Shown piece after piece: positions 47,331 to 56,639 of a DNA stretch of 64,000 nt; positions within the stretch are counted from its first letter, which is position 1; each line of letters begins with the position of its first letter. The notes beneath the pieces are model-generated. The model did no database searches. It had not been told where the DNA came from and saw nothing but the letters and a program-made list of their open reading frames with translations. Position numbers and translations under genes: made by a program. This DNA comes from Mucilaginibacter sp. JRF. Its GTDB lineage: Bacteria; Bacteroidota; Bacteroidia; Sphingobacteriales; Sphingobacteriaceae. The DNA is taken from the NCBI RefSeq assembly GCF_015223065.1, contig NZ_JADFBY010000001.1, forward strand, positions 310,001 to 374,000, written 5' to 3'.

Positions 47331-48723
47331 GGCAGCCGTTACCTGTTTTTTGCTGTTGCCGTGCATTTTTGCTTACGGCCAGGTAAACCTTAATATTACT
47401 GAAACCAATATAAAGCAAGCAAGTATATATGTCGATCATCAGTCGACAACCTTTGCTACTGTGCTGAGCGTTGCGCCAAGCATCAACTTGTCAACCGCGG
47501 CATCAACACTGTCGGCCACAGGGGGAGCAACGATCAATGCTAATTTAATAACCGCCCGTATTATAGGTACGGGTGGGGGAGTTGCCAACCTGCTTGATGT
47601 AGCCGGGGTGCAAACCATTACATTATCTACCACCCCGCAGCCTATTTACGCTTCGCTGCTTGGTTTGCTTGCCGGTGGGGGCATTACGCTACGTTATACC
47701 ATACCTAATATGGCCACTACCATTTGGAAAGCGGGTACTTACACCACCAATCTTAACTTCGCGCTTATTGGTATTAATGTGGGCACGCTTACTCCAACAG
47801 TTGTGCCTATCAATGTTATAGTTAGTCCGTTTATTACCATACCGACATCATTAACCTCGGTACAGCTTAATGTAAACTCGCTCGATTATTTTCGTACTAC
47901 AAGCGGGCAAACCGTAAGTACTACCAACACAGCGCTTTTTACAAGCACGGTACCGGTGGGGGTAAGGTTAAGGTCGGGAACTACGGCATTTACTTATAGC
48001 AACGGCTACTCGGGCGCCGCCGATCCGGCTACCGGTGTTAACCGGGTAGGTATACAAATTACATCGCCAACAACAGGCACGCTGATAAATCCAACCACTA
48101 CTAACACTAACTTAACTGCTGCCGGTGGTATAGCTGTACCTACGGGCAACCAACAAACTAATACGTATACGTACAGTATTACTCCGGCCAATCTGAAAGC
48201 TGGATTCATACAAAAAGGTACTTATACAGCAAATTTAACCCAGGAGTATTTCGACGCGGGTTCAACGGTGTTGGCATCCACCAAAACCATAACCTACCCC
48301 ATAACCGTAACTGTTGCCGATTTGGCCGAGTTGAAGGTGAATCAAACCGATGTTAATCTCAACTTCAATACGGCGGCTACTTATAAAAACGGTGTTAATG
48401 CCGATATGTCAGGCCATCTTACCCTAAGCAAAACCACTCCGTTTGATGTTTATGTAAAGGCATCCGGTTCTACTCTAACAAGTTCAACCAGCTCGTTACC
48501 GGTTGGACTTATTGATATTTTGCCTGTACCGGCATCGGGCAGTAGTTTTAACACGGTTACGCTTTCGGCCACTTCGCAAAAGCTGGCCTCATCCGCCGTG
48601 GCCGATATTGACCGTACATTGAATGTACGTTATTCCATCCCTGCTTCAAGGGTTTCGCAACTGCTTAGCAAGCCAGCCGCTACCTATAATACCACGGTAA
48701 CTTATACTATGGTAGCCCCTTAA
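47299..48723 (+). CDS. three-domain pilin-like/adhesin-like secreted protein
   Basis: A protein of about 474 residues. No ATG exists in frame: TTG at 47299 gives a long signal peptide, while an ATT at 47326, overlapping the stop of the chaperone gene, would give MKAAVTCFLLLPCIFAYGQ; the start is therefore uncertain. The mature protein seems to be three tandem beta-domains, each ending in a strand like AGTYTTNLNF, KGTYTANLTQEY and ATYNTTVTYTMVAP. The third (from about 341) is clearly homologous to the small protein at 45904 (VNLNFNTAATYKNGVNADMSGHLTLS versus its VYINF...MSGHLTVS). This recalls tip adhesins with extra binding domains in front of a pilin domain. Ser/Thr-rich; no Cys in the mature part. 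Confidence 0.65.
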   Translation: MLRKRSILRIKAAVTCFLLLPCIFAYGQVNLNITETNIKQASIYVDHQSTTFATVLSVAPSINLSTAASTLSATGGATINANLITARIIGTGGGVANLLDVAGVQTITLSTTPQPIYASLLGLLAGGGITLRYTIPNMATTIWKAGTYTTNLNFALIGINVGTLTPTVVPINVIVSPFITIPTSLTSVQLNVNSLDYFRTTSGQTVSTTNTALFTSTVPVGVRLRSGTTAFTYSNGYSGAADPATGVNRVGIQITSPTTGTLINPTTTNTNLTAAGGIAVPTGNQQTNTYTYSITPANLKAGFIQKGTYTANLTQEYFDAGSTVLASTKTITYPITVTVADLAELKVNQTDVNLNFNTAATYKNGVNADMSGHLTLSKTTPFDVYVKASGSTLTSSTSSLPVGLIDILPVPASGSSFNTVTLSATSQKLASSAVADIDRTLNVRYSIPASRVSQLLSKPAATYNTTVTYTMVAP

Positions 48724-48809
48724 TTTGGCTTAAAAATTCCATAAAATCTACAAATTGTAAAAGAATTGTATCAATGTTTAAATAAATACTACTATTTCTA
48801 TAGATTTAA

Positions 48810-48839
48810 TTGTATTTTTAAAATGTTTTATTACTTTTG
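48810..48839 (+). promoter_or_regulatory. Bacteroidota-type promoter
   Basis: TTG at 48810-48812, a 19-base spacer, and TACTTTTG at 48832-48839 match the -33/-7 consensus (TTG, TAnnTTTG) exactly. Transcription should start near 48845, about 45 bases before the leader peptide gene, giving a leader of about 280 bases before SusC. Confidence 0.75.
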
Positions 48840-48888
48840 CTTCCGTTCATTTAGAAACAGCAGTATTTAACCACAAAATATCCATATC

Positions 48889-48963
48889 ATGAAAGCACGT
48901 TACGCACAGCTAAACACCACACACATCGCCACGCTAATGCGATGTTGTTGCTGCTGCGCCTAA
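48889..48963 (+). CDS. polycysteine leader peptide
   Basis: A 24-codon open frame from ATG 48889 to TAA 48963, too short for normal gene calling. It begins MKARYAQLN and ends MRCCCCCA: five cysteine codons in a row (TGT TGT TGC TGC TGC, 48943-48957) then Ala and stop. It lies between an exact promoter and the SusC gene of an operon that carries sulfite dehydrogenase and cytochrome c genes. In mycobacteria, short upstream frames with polycysteine tracts are known to sense cysteine supply by ribosome stalling and control downstream sulfur genes. The same logic is proposed here: plentiful Cys-tRNA lets the ribosome finish, shortage stalls it over the Cys codons. The position directly before alternative hairpins supports this. 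Regulation is inference; the frame itself is seen. Confidence 0.75.
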   Translation: MKARYAQLNTTHIATLMRCCCCCA

Positions 48964-48983
48964 CACGTGTAATTTCATCTATA

Positions 48984-49008
48984 CGTAAGGGCAGGCTTAC
49001 GGTCTGCC
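48984..49008 (+). promoter_or_regulatory. Mutually exclusive hairpins after the leader peptide
   Basis: CGTAAG (48984-48989) can pair with CTTACG (48996-49001); the loop of this hairpin contains GGCAG (48990-48994), which can instead pair with CTGCC (49004-49008). Both cannot form together. They begin about 20 bases after the leader stop codon, within reach of a ribosome at the Cys codons or stop. There is no T run, so any control would act on Rho or on translation of SusC. Confidence 0.45.
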
Positions 49009-49125
49009 GTCTGTTGGCGCGCTAAACGCTTCCCAATAATTAATTCAAATTATCCCTATTGTACAAACAATGGTCAGGGGGTGCTTTGCCATGCCCGGTC
49101 ATTAATATTCAACCCAACATAAAAA

Positions 49126-52100
49126 ATGCAACAACGTTACTTCAACATTATTGAAAGTTCTCAGCGTGAGCCGTGGTCGGGTAGCCCCCGATATTTTAAG
49201 CACGCGCTAAAAGTTATTTTAGCTTTAATATTATTTATACCGTTATGGGCCGGTGCGCAAAATCAGCCGCCCCTTATCAACTCAAAACTTAACGGCCAAA
49301 TTTTAGATGCCAAAACCCGCGAACCGCTTCCGGGCGCATCGGTACAAATAAAAGGTACCACCCACCAGGTAGTTACTGATGGTGATGGTAAGTTTACATT
49401 CACCACCGGTCAAAAATTTCCATACACATTAATTATTACCTACATAGGTTACGAACGTAAAGAGATAGATGCCACCGGCGAAAGCATAGTTATTAACCTT
49501 AAAGCCTTAACCAATGAGCTTAACGAGGTAATGGTTGTAGCTTACGGCACGCAGGAAAAACGCAACCTGATAGGCTCGGTAACCAAAGCTAAGCTGGATG
49601 ATGTTAAGGCATTGCCGGGTGGTAGTTTTGAATCACAACTACAAGGCAAGGTAGCTGGTGTACAGATCAGCAACAATACAGGTGTACCCGGCGAAACCAT
49701 TAACGTAAGGCTGCGTGGCGCAACCAGTATTTATGGCAACAATAACCCATTATATGTTATTGATGGTGTATTTATTGAGAACAGCAGCTTACAAACCTAC
49801 AGCACAGGCGGCAAGGCTACATCGCCAATTGCCGATATTAACCCGAATGATATTGAAAGCATATCGGTATTAAAAGATGCCGAGGCTACGGTGCTTTACG
49901 GTGTTCGTGGCGCTAACGGTGCCATTATTGTTACTACCAAACGCGGTAAATTCAACCAAAAACCAAAGGTTGATCTGAATATATCGCAAGGATGGTCAAA
50001 AGCGGCAAAGCTGTGGGAGCTGGCTACCGGCCCTGAGCATGCCCAAATGGTTAACGAGAATTTTATCAACACAGGCGGCGATCCAACTAAAGTTCCTTTT
50101 CAACCGGCTACGGCTGCGTTTCCTACCGGTCGTGGTAATCCTCAAGATCAACAAACGTATGACAGGCTAAGCCAGGTATTCCGCACAGCGGGATTACAAA
50201 ATTACGATGCCTCGGTAAGCGGTGGTAACAATGGCTCGAGGTATTATTTTGGCGCGGGCTATAACAAGCAGGAATCCATATTGCGCCCGATAGACTTTGA
50301 TCGTGCGAGCTTTAAAGCCAATTTCGATCAAAAACTGAGCGATAAGGTAACCATTGGTACAAGTAACACCTTTGCCCGTACTTACCGTAACGAGGGCCGC
50401 GCGGGTGATGGCCCGGCAGGTGGTATTTTACAGGCCGCGCTGCACACGCCAACTTACCTGTCGCCATACAACGATCAGGGTGTGTTAGTTGGCCGCGCAG
50501 GTTTTGATAACGTACAATTACTGTTAGATAATTACGATGTAAACTCGACCAGCTTACGTTACATAGGTAATGTTTACGGCGAATGGGATATACTACCCAA
50601 CCTGAAATTTCGCACAAGCTTTGGTGCCGATTATAATAATTACGATGAATCAGAATACTGGAATACGTTTTTACTATCCGGCTCGCCAAGTGGTTTAGCT
50701 ACCTCATCATTAGGTCGCCGCAGTTCATTATTGAATGAGCAAACGATCACCTACCGTAAAAAGATCAATGATAAACACTCATTCGGCGTATTGGTGGGTA
50801 ACACCCTATCAAGCACGGTTTATAGCCGTACTTATGCGCAAGGTACTGGTTTTGCCAATAACTCTTATAAGCTGATATCGTCGGCAGCGGTTACCACAGG
50901 TTCAGAAAGCTGGTCGAAACGTAACCTGGCCTCGTTCTTCGCTAAGGTTGATTATAATTTTGCCGGTAAATACCTATTTGATGCCAGTATACGTGCCGAT
51001 GGTTCATCAGCATTTGGTGCCGATAAAAAATGGGGCTACTTCCCTGGTGTAGGCGCTGCATGGAATATCAAGGAAGAAAACTTCCTGAAAGATGTATCCT
51101 TCCTTACCGATCTGAAAATACGAAGCAGTTATGGTATCACCGGTAACCAGAACGGCGCGGGCGATTTCGCGTCATTAGGCTTGTGGGCAAGCGGTTCGCC
51201 ATACCAGGGCAGTGCCGGTACCGCCCCGCAGCAAATTGCCAACCCCGATCTGCATTGGGAGCGTACCTCGCAATTTAATATAGGTGTCGACGCGGCTTTC
51301 TTTAACAACCGCCTGGCTGTCGAGTTCAACTACTACCGTAAATATACTTCGGATGGTATCATCCAAAGTCCGTTGGCGGCAACGCAGGGCTTATCAAGCA
51401 TTTACACCAATGGTTTAGAGGTGAGTAATAAAGGTTTGGAGTTGGCTATCACTTCAACCAACATCAAAACCAAGGATTTTACCTGGACTACCAGCCTGAA
51501 CATATCGCGCAATATAAACAAGATAGAAAAGCTTGACCGCCCTGTACGTTTTGGTAGCCGCGACCTGATATTGCAGCAGGAGGGTAGCGCATTATACTCG
51601 TTCTGGGTATACAAGGAGTTGGGTGTTGACCCGCAAACCGGCGACGTGATCTATGAGGATTACAATGGCGACGGTAAGATAACCGCTGATGACCGCCAGA
51701 TATTAGGCAGTATATGGCCTAAATTCTTTGGTGGCTTTACTACCAACCTTACTTACAAGGCCTTTGATTTGGGCGCTTTGCTGTCATTCTCATACGGTAA
51801 TAAGGTATATAACCACAACCGCTTTTTTGGCGAAGCGGGCGGTGGCCGCGATGCTGCCCGTGTAATTTTTGCCAGCAATGTTGACAGATGGCAAAAGCCC
51901 GGCGACATAACCGATACCCCACGCCCTGATGGCATAAATAACAATAACTATAAGGATGGCGGAGGCCGCTGGCTGGAGGATGGTTCATTCCTGCGCTTGC
52001 GCTCGTTAACAATAGGTTATACCCTGCCTAAAAAACTTACCGAAAAAATAGGCATACAAAACCTGCGCGTATCAGCAATTGGCGGTAACCTGTTTACCAT

Positions 52101-52224
52101 AACCAAATATACCGGCCTCGATCCGGAGTCAAGCGCGAGCAGTGGGCAAAATGAGCAGGGTATCGATCTGGGTACACCGCCGCAACCCCGCTCTTTCCAA
52201 TTAGGCGTAAACGTAACATTCTAA
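49126..52224 (+). CDS. SusC/RagA-family TonB-linked outer membrane transporter
   Basis: A 1032-residue SusC-type protein. The N-terminus has about 25 polar residues before the signal helix (VILALILFIPLWAGAQ), then a carboxypeptidase-regulatory-like domain (LNGQILDAKTREPLPGASVQIKGTTHQVVTDGDGKF), the SusC TonB-box-type region (LNEVMVVAYGTQEKRNLIGSV), a plug (VRLRGATSIYGNNNPLYVIDGV, SISVLKDAEATVLYGVRGANGAIIVTTKRG) and a large barrel ending in PRSFQLGVNVTF. With the SusD partner ten bases downstream it forms an import complex. Substrate is not a typical polysaccharide by context: no glycosidase is in the operon, which instead has DoxX and Sox-type genes. Confidence 0.95.
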   Translation: MQQRYFNIIESSQREPWSGSPRYFKHALKVILALILFIPLWAGAQNQPPLINSKLNGQILDAKTREPLPGASVQIKGTTHQVVTDGDGKFTFTTGQKFPYTLIITYIGYERKEIDATGESIVINLKALTNELNEVMVVAYGTQEKRNLIGSVTKAKLDDVKALPGGSFESQLQGKVAGVQISNNTGVPGETINVRLRGATSIYGNNNPLYVIDGVFIENSSLQTYSTGGKATSPIADINPNDIESISVLKDAEATVLYGVRGANGAIIVTTKRGKFNQKPKVDLNISQGWSKAAKLWELATGPEHAQMVNENFINTGGDPTKVPFQPATAAFPTGRGNPQDQQTYDRLSQVFRTAGLQNYDASVSGGNNGSRYYFGAGYNKQESILRPIDFDRASFKANFDQKLSDKVTIGTSNTFARTYRNEGRAGDGPAGGILQAALHTPTYLSPYNDQGVLVGRAGFDNVQLLLDNYDVNSTSLRYIGNVYGEWDILPNLKFRTSFGADYNNYDESEYWNTFLLSGSPSGLATSSLGRRSSLLNEQTITYRKKINDKHSFGVLVGNTLSSTVYSRTYAQGTGFANNSYKLISSAAVTTGSESWSKRNLASFFAKVDYNFAGKYLFDASIRADGSSAFGADKKWGYFPGVGAAWNIKEENFLKDVSFLTDLKIRSSYGITGNQNGAGDFASLGLWASGSPYQGSAGTAPQQIANPDLHWERTSQFNIGVDAAFFNNRLAVEFNYYRKYTSDGIIQSPLAATQGLSSIYTNGLEVSNKGLELAITSTNIKTKDFTWTTSLNISRNINKIEKLDRPVRFGSRDLILQQEGSALYSFWVYKELGVDPQTGDVIYEDYNGDGKITADDRQILGSIWPKFFGGFTTNLTYKAFDLGALLSFSYGNKVYNHNRFFGEAGGGRDAARVIFASNVDRWQKPGDITDTPRPDGINNNNYKDGGGRWLEDGSFLRLRSLTIGYTLPKKLTEKIGIQNLRVSAIGGNLFTITKYTGLDPESSASSGQNEQGIDLGTPPQPRSFQLGVNVTF

Positions 52225-52233
52225 GCAATCATC

Positions 52234-53586
52234 ATGAAAATTCAATCATATATCATATTAGCCCTACTATCGTTGTCGACGGCATCGTGCAACAAATACC
52301 TGGATGTAGACCCGAGGGCTTCCATATCCGACGAGCAGACCATTTTTGATAAGGCATCGTCACAAACCGCCCTTAACGGTGTGTATTCATCATTAGCTTC
52401 GGGAGGGTATTACAGCACAACCTTTCAGTCGATAGGTTATCTATCGGGCGATAATATTCAATGGACAGGTTCACAGTCACAGGTTCAGGAGTTTATCAAT
52501 CATAATGTAAGCACCGGTAACGCGACTGTTAGTGGCGCTTGGGTAGCTATCTACCAAACCATCAGCAGGGCAAACAATGTTATTGCCAGGGTACCCGGCG
52601 TGCAGGATGCCTCATTTGCTGATGCCGACAGGAACAAGATATTGGGCGAAGCGTACTTTATTCGTGGCCTGTCATATTTTGATCTGGCCCGTACATGGGG
52701 TGCCGCGCCGATAATAACGCAGCCTACTACCAGCCCTAATGATAACATTGGGCTTGGGCGCAAGCCGGTAGCCGATGTTTACGCGCAGGCATTGAGCGAT
52801 CTGGAAACGGCCGAACCTTTACTTACCGAAACAACCGACCGCTACCGTGCTACACGCAAAACGGTTTGGGCCTTAAAGGCAAGGTTTTACCTGTACCAAA
52901 AAAACTGGGCTAAGGCTGAGGAATATGCCACCAAAATAATTGGCGATAACAGCAACTATACCTTGATTAAGCCATACAGCGCATTTTTTGCCAACAACGT
53001 GCGTGGCACGCAGGAGTCGGTATTTGAGATATTTTACAGCGCAACGGAATTAAACAATCACCGTAACCAATGGCAGCCGCAAACCAACGGCGGTACCCGC
53101 CAATGGGCACCTAATGATGCCTTTGTAGCCCTGGTAAATAAAGCCGACTCTGGCGGTAACCGTAATGTGCTGGTAGCGCAGGATAATCAGGGTCGCTGGT
53201 ATGGTAACTTGTATTACCGTACACCGGCTGCCGATCCGAGTTTTGTTATCCGCATTGCTGAGTTGTACCTGATACGTGCCGAAGCAAGGGCGCAGCTGGG
53301 TACAGCCAATGACCTGATCGGTGCACGTGCCGATCTGAATGCCGTGCGTGATCGTGCAGGGCTTGTGACTACAACATCGGTAACTCAGGCTGATATTTTA
53401 TTATCTATTGAGCAGGAGCGCCGTATCGAGTTCGCTTTAGAGCCGCACCGCTGGTTTGACCTGGTGCGTACCGGCAGGGCGCAGGCGGTGCTGAAGATTA
53501 CCGATCCGAACAAATTATTGTTGCCCGTGCCGCAGGAGCAGATACAGATAGATCCATCGCTGCTGCCCAATAACCCCGGATATTGA
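52234..53586 (+). CDS. SusD/RagB-family surface lipoprotein
   Basis: A 450-residue lipoprotein (lipobox Cys19 in LSTASCNKYLDVDPR) with TPR-type helices of the SusD family: NGVYSSLASGGYYSTTFQSIGYLSGDN near the start, AYFIRGLSYFDLARTWGAAPIITQP in the middle, and the C-terminal blocks RIAELYLIRAEARAQLG and EQERRIEFALEPHRWFDLVRTGRA. It is the lid of the SusC transporter and captures ligand at the surface. The size is on the short side for the family. Confidence 0.94.
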   Translation: MKIQSYIILALLSLSTASCNKYLDVDPRASISDEQTIFDKASSQTALNGVYSSLASGGYYSTTFQSIGYLSGDNIQWTGSQSQVQEFINHNVSTGNATVSGAWVAIYQTISRANNVIARVPGVQDASFADADRNKILGEAYFIRGLSYFDLARTWGAAPIITQPTTSPNDNIGLGRKPVADVYAQALSDLETAEPLLTETTDRYRATRKTVWALKARFYLYQKNWAKAEEYATKIIGDNSNYTLIKPYSAFFANNVRGTQESVFEIFYSATELNNHRNQWQPQTNGGTRQWAPNDAFVALVNKADSGGNRNVLVAQDNQGRWYGNLYYRTPAADPSFVIRIAELYLIRAEARAQLGTANDLIGARADLNAVRDRAGLVTTTSVTQADILLSIEQERRIEFALEPHRWFDLVRTGRAQAVLKITDPNKLLLPVPQEQIQIDPSLLPNNPGY

Positions 53587-53606
53587 TCAATTAAAAGCAT
53601 AGAAAA

Positions 53607-54941
53607 ATGAGTACAGGTATCTTAAACAACGACAGCCACTGGACGGCAACCGAACGAAATGTTTTTCGCTTCGTGTTCATTTACTTTCTGCTGCAATCAT
53701 TGCCCATCAGCATTGGTTATTTTGGCCAAGTGTTCTCCATCAACTGGCTAAAGCTTGATTATCAGGATATATTTAACCTGACGCGCTTTAACCCATCATT
53801 TTTTGGCGACGATAGTTTTTTGAACTGGGTTATCATCGCCATAGTGGCACTAATTGGCGCATTCGCCCTAACAAAGAGGGCAGCGCAATGGAATGATGAA
53901 CAGTACGATAAGCTGTACTACTGGTTGCGTGTAATTGTACGCTACCGTTTGGCTATTGGTGTTATTGGTTACGGTATTATTAAAGTATTCCCGTTGCAGG
54001 CACCCTTTCCATCCATCAGTAACCTGAATACCAGTTATGGCGATTATAACGATTGGAAGGTGTTTTCGCTTAGTTTAGGTATTGTACCCTCATATGAAAC
54101 CTTTTTAGGTGTATTTGAGGTATTGGCCGGCTTGCTGTTATTCTTCAGGCGAACGGCCTCTATTGGCGCTGTCATCATCCTGATATTTACGGGTAACGTA
54201 TTTATATCAAACCTGGCTTATGATGGCGGGGAGTATGTGTACAGCTTCTACCTCATATCATTAGCGCTGTTTGTTTTGGCACAGGATGCCTTGCGAATTC
54301 ACCGGTTAATAGGAGAGGAAAAGCCAACCGCGCCGGTGCATTATAAACCGGTATATCCGGGTAAACTGGCTACTGTCAGGGTGGTATCAAAGGTGTTGGT
54401 TATCCTGTTCTTTGTGTTGATCTATGGCTTTAAGGCTTCGGATGGATATAAAAATGATCCGTATCAATTCCCTAAATCGGCGGGGCTTACTAATAGCGCG
54501 GGTTTATATAATGTGCGCGAGTTTAAGCTTAATCAGCAAGATCACCCATACTCTACCACCGACCCGATACGCTGGCGCGATGTGGTGTTTGAAAAATGGG
54601 CAACCATCAGCATACGCTCAAACCGCCCGGTAGTATTGCAAACATCCAACTACGAGCGCACTAGCCGTAATGATAACGAACGTGATTATGAACTGGCAGG
54701 CTCGGGCGGGCGGCATTATTACAGCTATACAGCCGATACGCTTCAGCACGTATTGCATCTGCAAAACAAAAACCGCCATTACACGGGCGAAAAGCTAACG
54801 CTGAACTATAGCTGGCTGAGCGATTCTACACTGGCCTTATCGGGCCGCACACCAAATCAGGATTCCATTTATGTAGTGCTTGACAGGGTACCTAAAAAGT
54901 ACCTGTTGTTGCAGGACAGGAGAGAAAGAATAAAACTTTAA
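53607..54941 (+). CDS. DoxX-like membrane protein (copy 1)
   Basis: A 444-residue inner membrane protein. The N-terminal 270 residues hold about seven helices with a DoxX-like core (YYWLRVIVRYRLAIGVIGYGIIKVFPLQAPFPS, and ETFLGVFEVLAGLLLFFRRTASIGAVIILI). The last 160 residues form a soluble beta-rich domain (VVFEKWATISIRSNRPVVLQTSNYE). DoxD/DoxX proteins include the thiosulfate:quinone oxidoreductase subunits of Acidianus; others take part in redox-linked envelope reactions. The next gene is a paralogue. The location between SusCD and Sox-type genes points to electron transfer linked to sulfur compounds; that is an inference. Confidence 0.75.
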   Translation: MSTGILNNDSHWTATERNVFRFVFIYFLLQSLPISIGYFGQVFSINWLKLDYQDIFNLTRFNPSFFGDDSFLNWVIIAIVALIGAFALTKRAAQWNDEQYDKLYYWLRVIVRYRLAIGVIGYGIIKVFPLQAPFPSISNLNTSYGDYNDWKVFSLSLGIVPSYETFLGVFEVLAGLLLFFRRTASIGAVIILIFTGNVFISNLAYDGGEYVYSFYLISLALFVLAQDALRIHRLIGEEKPTAPVHYKPVYPGKLATVRVVSKVLVILFFVLIYGFKASDGYKNDPYQFPKSAGLTNSAGLYNVREFKLNQQDHPYSTTDPIRWRDVVFEKWATISIRSNRPVVLQTSNYERTSRNDNERDYELAGSGGRHYYSYTADTLQHVLHLQNKNRHYTGEKLTLNYSWLSDSTLALSGRTPNQDSIYVVLDRVPKKYLLLQDRRERIKL

Positions 54942-54953
54942 ACGAACAAACCT

Positions 54954-56636
54954 ATGTCTGTTTTAGAAGAACAAGTGGCAGTAGCCAAACCGGCTCAACT
55001 CAATGCCCCCGCTCAGGAACGTAAACCCTGGCGGCCACTAAAAAGATTTGCCTTTCGCATCGCGTTCATCTTTTTTATCCTGCTGTCTATCCCCACGGAT
55101 GGGCGATGGTATGAGAACGTGGCTACCATTGACTGGCTGCATCCGCATTACCGCGATATTTATGATATTGCCCGTTTCTCGCCCAATTACAGCCAGTTTT
55201 TTGGCAAGAAAAGAGGGTACGAAACCGTTACCCAAACACAGTCTGACACGGTAAATATCAAGGCATTCGGCGCGAAAAAAGTAAATACCGCAGCCCAAAC
55301 CAATGAGCGTGGTTTCTTTTCTGATTATCAGGAATGGGGTTATGCCTTGCTGATAGCAGTTGCAGGTGCCCTGATATGGACCGCGCTTGATCGTAAACGG
55401 AAGGAATATAATATACTTTACTACTGGCTGCGCGTGGTGGTTCGCTACCGTGCGGGTATCGGTATTATCGGGTTTGGTTTTACCAAGTTATTCCCAACGC
55501 AAATGCCTTATCCATCATTAGGATTACTGAATACCGATTTTGGCGATTTTACTACGCAAAAGATCTATTGGATGTCGGTAGGTATTGTGCCCTGGTACCA
55601 GGTGTTTGGCGGTATTGTTGAGGTTGCGGCCGGTGCCATGCTGTTTTTCCGTAAAACAAGCACCTATGGCGGCTTGCTGTTAGCTGCCGCGTTGTTTGAT
55701 ATAACCTATGTAAACTACGCTTACGATGGCGGTGTACACGTTTATGCCTTTTACTTTGTATTGTTAGGCGGTTTCATCTTCGCTGATGATGTGCCGAATT
55801 TATATCGCCTGCTGATACAGGAAAAAACCACCGTGCCGCTTCGTTACTATCCCGATCTGTCGAAAGGCTTTGGCAAATACGCGCGCATCGGCTTAAAAGT
55901 ATTAACGTTTGTTATATTTTTTGGCGTGTTGACTTATACCGAGGTTGCCAACTTTAAGTACGATCCATATAAACAGCCATCAACAGCAGGTGTAAAAACT
56001 TTGCGTGGCAATTATCATGTAACCGAATTCAGGATAAATAACCAGGTTATACCATACTCCCCTTTAGATACCACGCGCTGGCAGCAGGCCACGTTTGAGA
56101 ACTGGACTACATTAACGTTCAAGGTGAACAAACCTGCATGGCTCGATCTGTCAAACGGTGGGGGCAGCCCGATGAGGGATATTTTACGCACCTTCGAGAT
56201 AACCGGTACAGCGGGCGGGCAGCGTGCCTTCCATTATTTTGCTGATACGGTTGATCATGTACTCTACCTGCAAAACAAAAACGTTGCAGGCAACAGGCGA
56301 CGCAGGCAACCCGGCGCTGATGCGGCAGGCGAAAGATCAGCAGCTAAAAAGGAGAAAACCGATAACTGGATAAGTAAAGCCGCGCTGGCACACATTGGTA
56401 ACGAGCGCGACCTGATCGATAAAAGAGCGTGGTCAACCCGCCGCGACCGTGAGTTTGCCGAAAAAGTTAAGGAACCAAAACGTGAGCGTTTGGTGCTGCA
56501 CTACCAAACCAGGGATGGTTCGCGTGTAATACTGCAAGGTATTAACGAAAACCGCGATTCTATTTACGTGGTGCTTGATAGGTACGAGCGTAAATACGAG
56601 TTGCCAAAAAGCACGCTCTCGGCAGGTAAATATTAA
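54954..56636 (+). CDS. DoxX-like membrane protein (copy 2)
   Basis: A 560-residue paralogue of the preceding protein: the core YYWLRVVVRYRAGIGIIGFGFTKLFPTQMPYPS and the following VFGGIVEVAAGAMLFFRKTSTYGG helix match it closely, as does a conserved YAYDGGVHVYAFY segment (copy 1 has LAYDGGEYVYSFY). It is longer by about 115 residues because of a loop near the first helices and a basic insertion (RRRRQPGADAAGERSAAKK, from about residue 445) in the C-terminal soluble domain. The two genes arose by tandem duplication; they may form a heterodimer in the inner membrane. It ends directly at the cytochrome gene. Confidence 0.75.
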   Translation: MSVLEEQVAVAKPAQLNAPAQERKPWRPLKRFAFRIAFIFFILLSIPTDGRWYENVATIDWLHPHYRDIYDIARFSPNYSQFFGKKRGYETVTQTQSDTVNIKAFGAKKVNTAAQTNERGFFSDYQEWGYALLIAVAGALIWTALDRKRKEYNILYYWLRVVVRYRAGIGIIGFGFTKLFPTQMPYPSLGLLNTDFGDFTTQKIYWMSVGIVPWYQVFGGIVEVAAGAMLFFRKTSTYGGLLLAAALFDITYVNYAYDGGVHVYAFYFVLLGGFIFADDVPNLYRLLIQEKTTVPLRYYPDLSKGFGKYARIGLKVLTFVIFFGVLTYTEVANFKYDPYKQPSTAGVKTLRGNYHVTEFRINNQVIPYSPLDTTRWQQATFENWTTLTFKVNKPAWLDLSNGGGSPMRDILRTFEITGTAGGQRAFHYFADTVDHVLYLQNKNVAGNRRRRQPGADAAGERSAAKKEKTDNWISKAALAHIGNERDLIDKRAWSTRRDREFAEKVKEPKRERLVLHYQTRDGSRVILQGINENRDSIYVVLDRYERKYELPKSTLSAGKY

Positions 56637-56639
56637 GTG

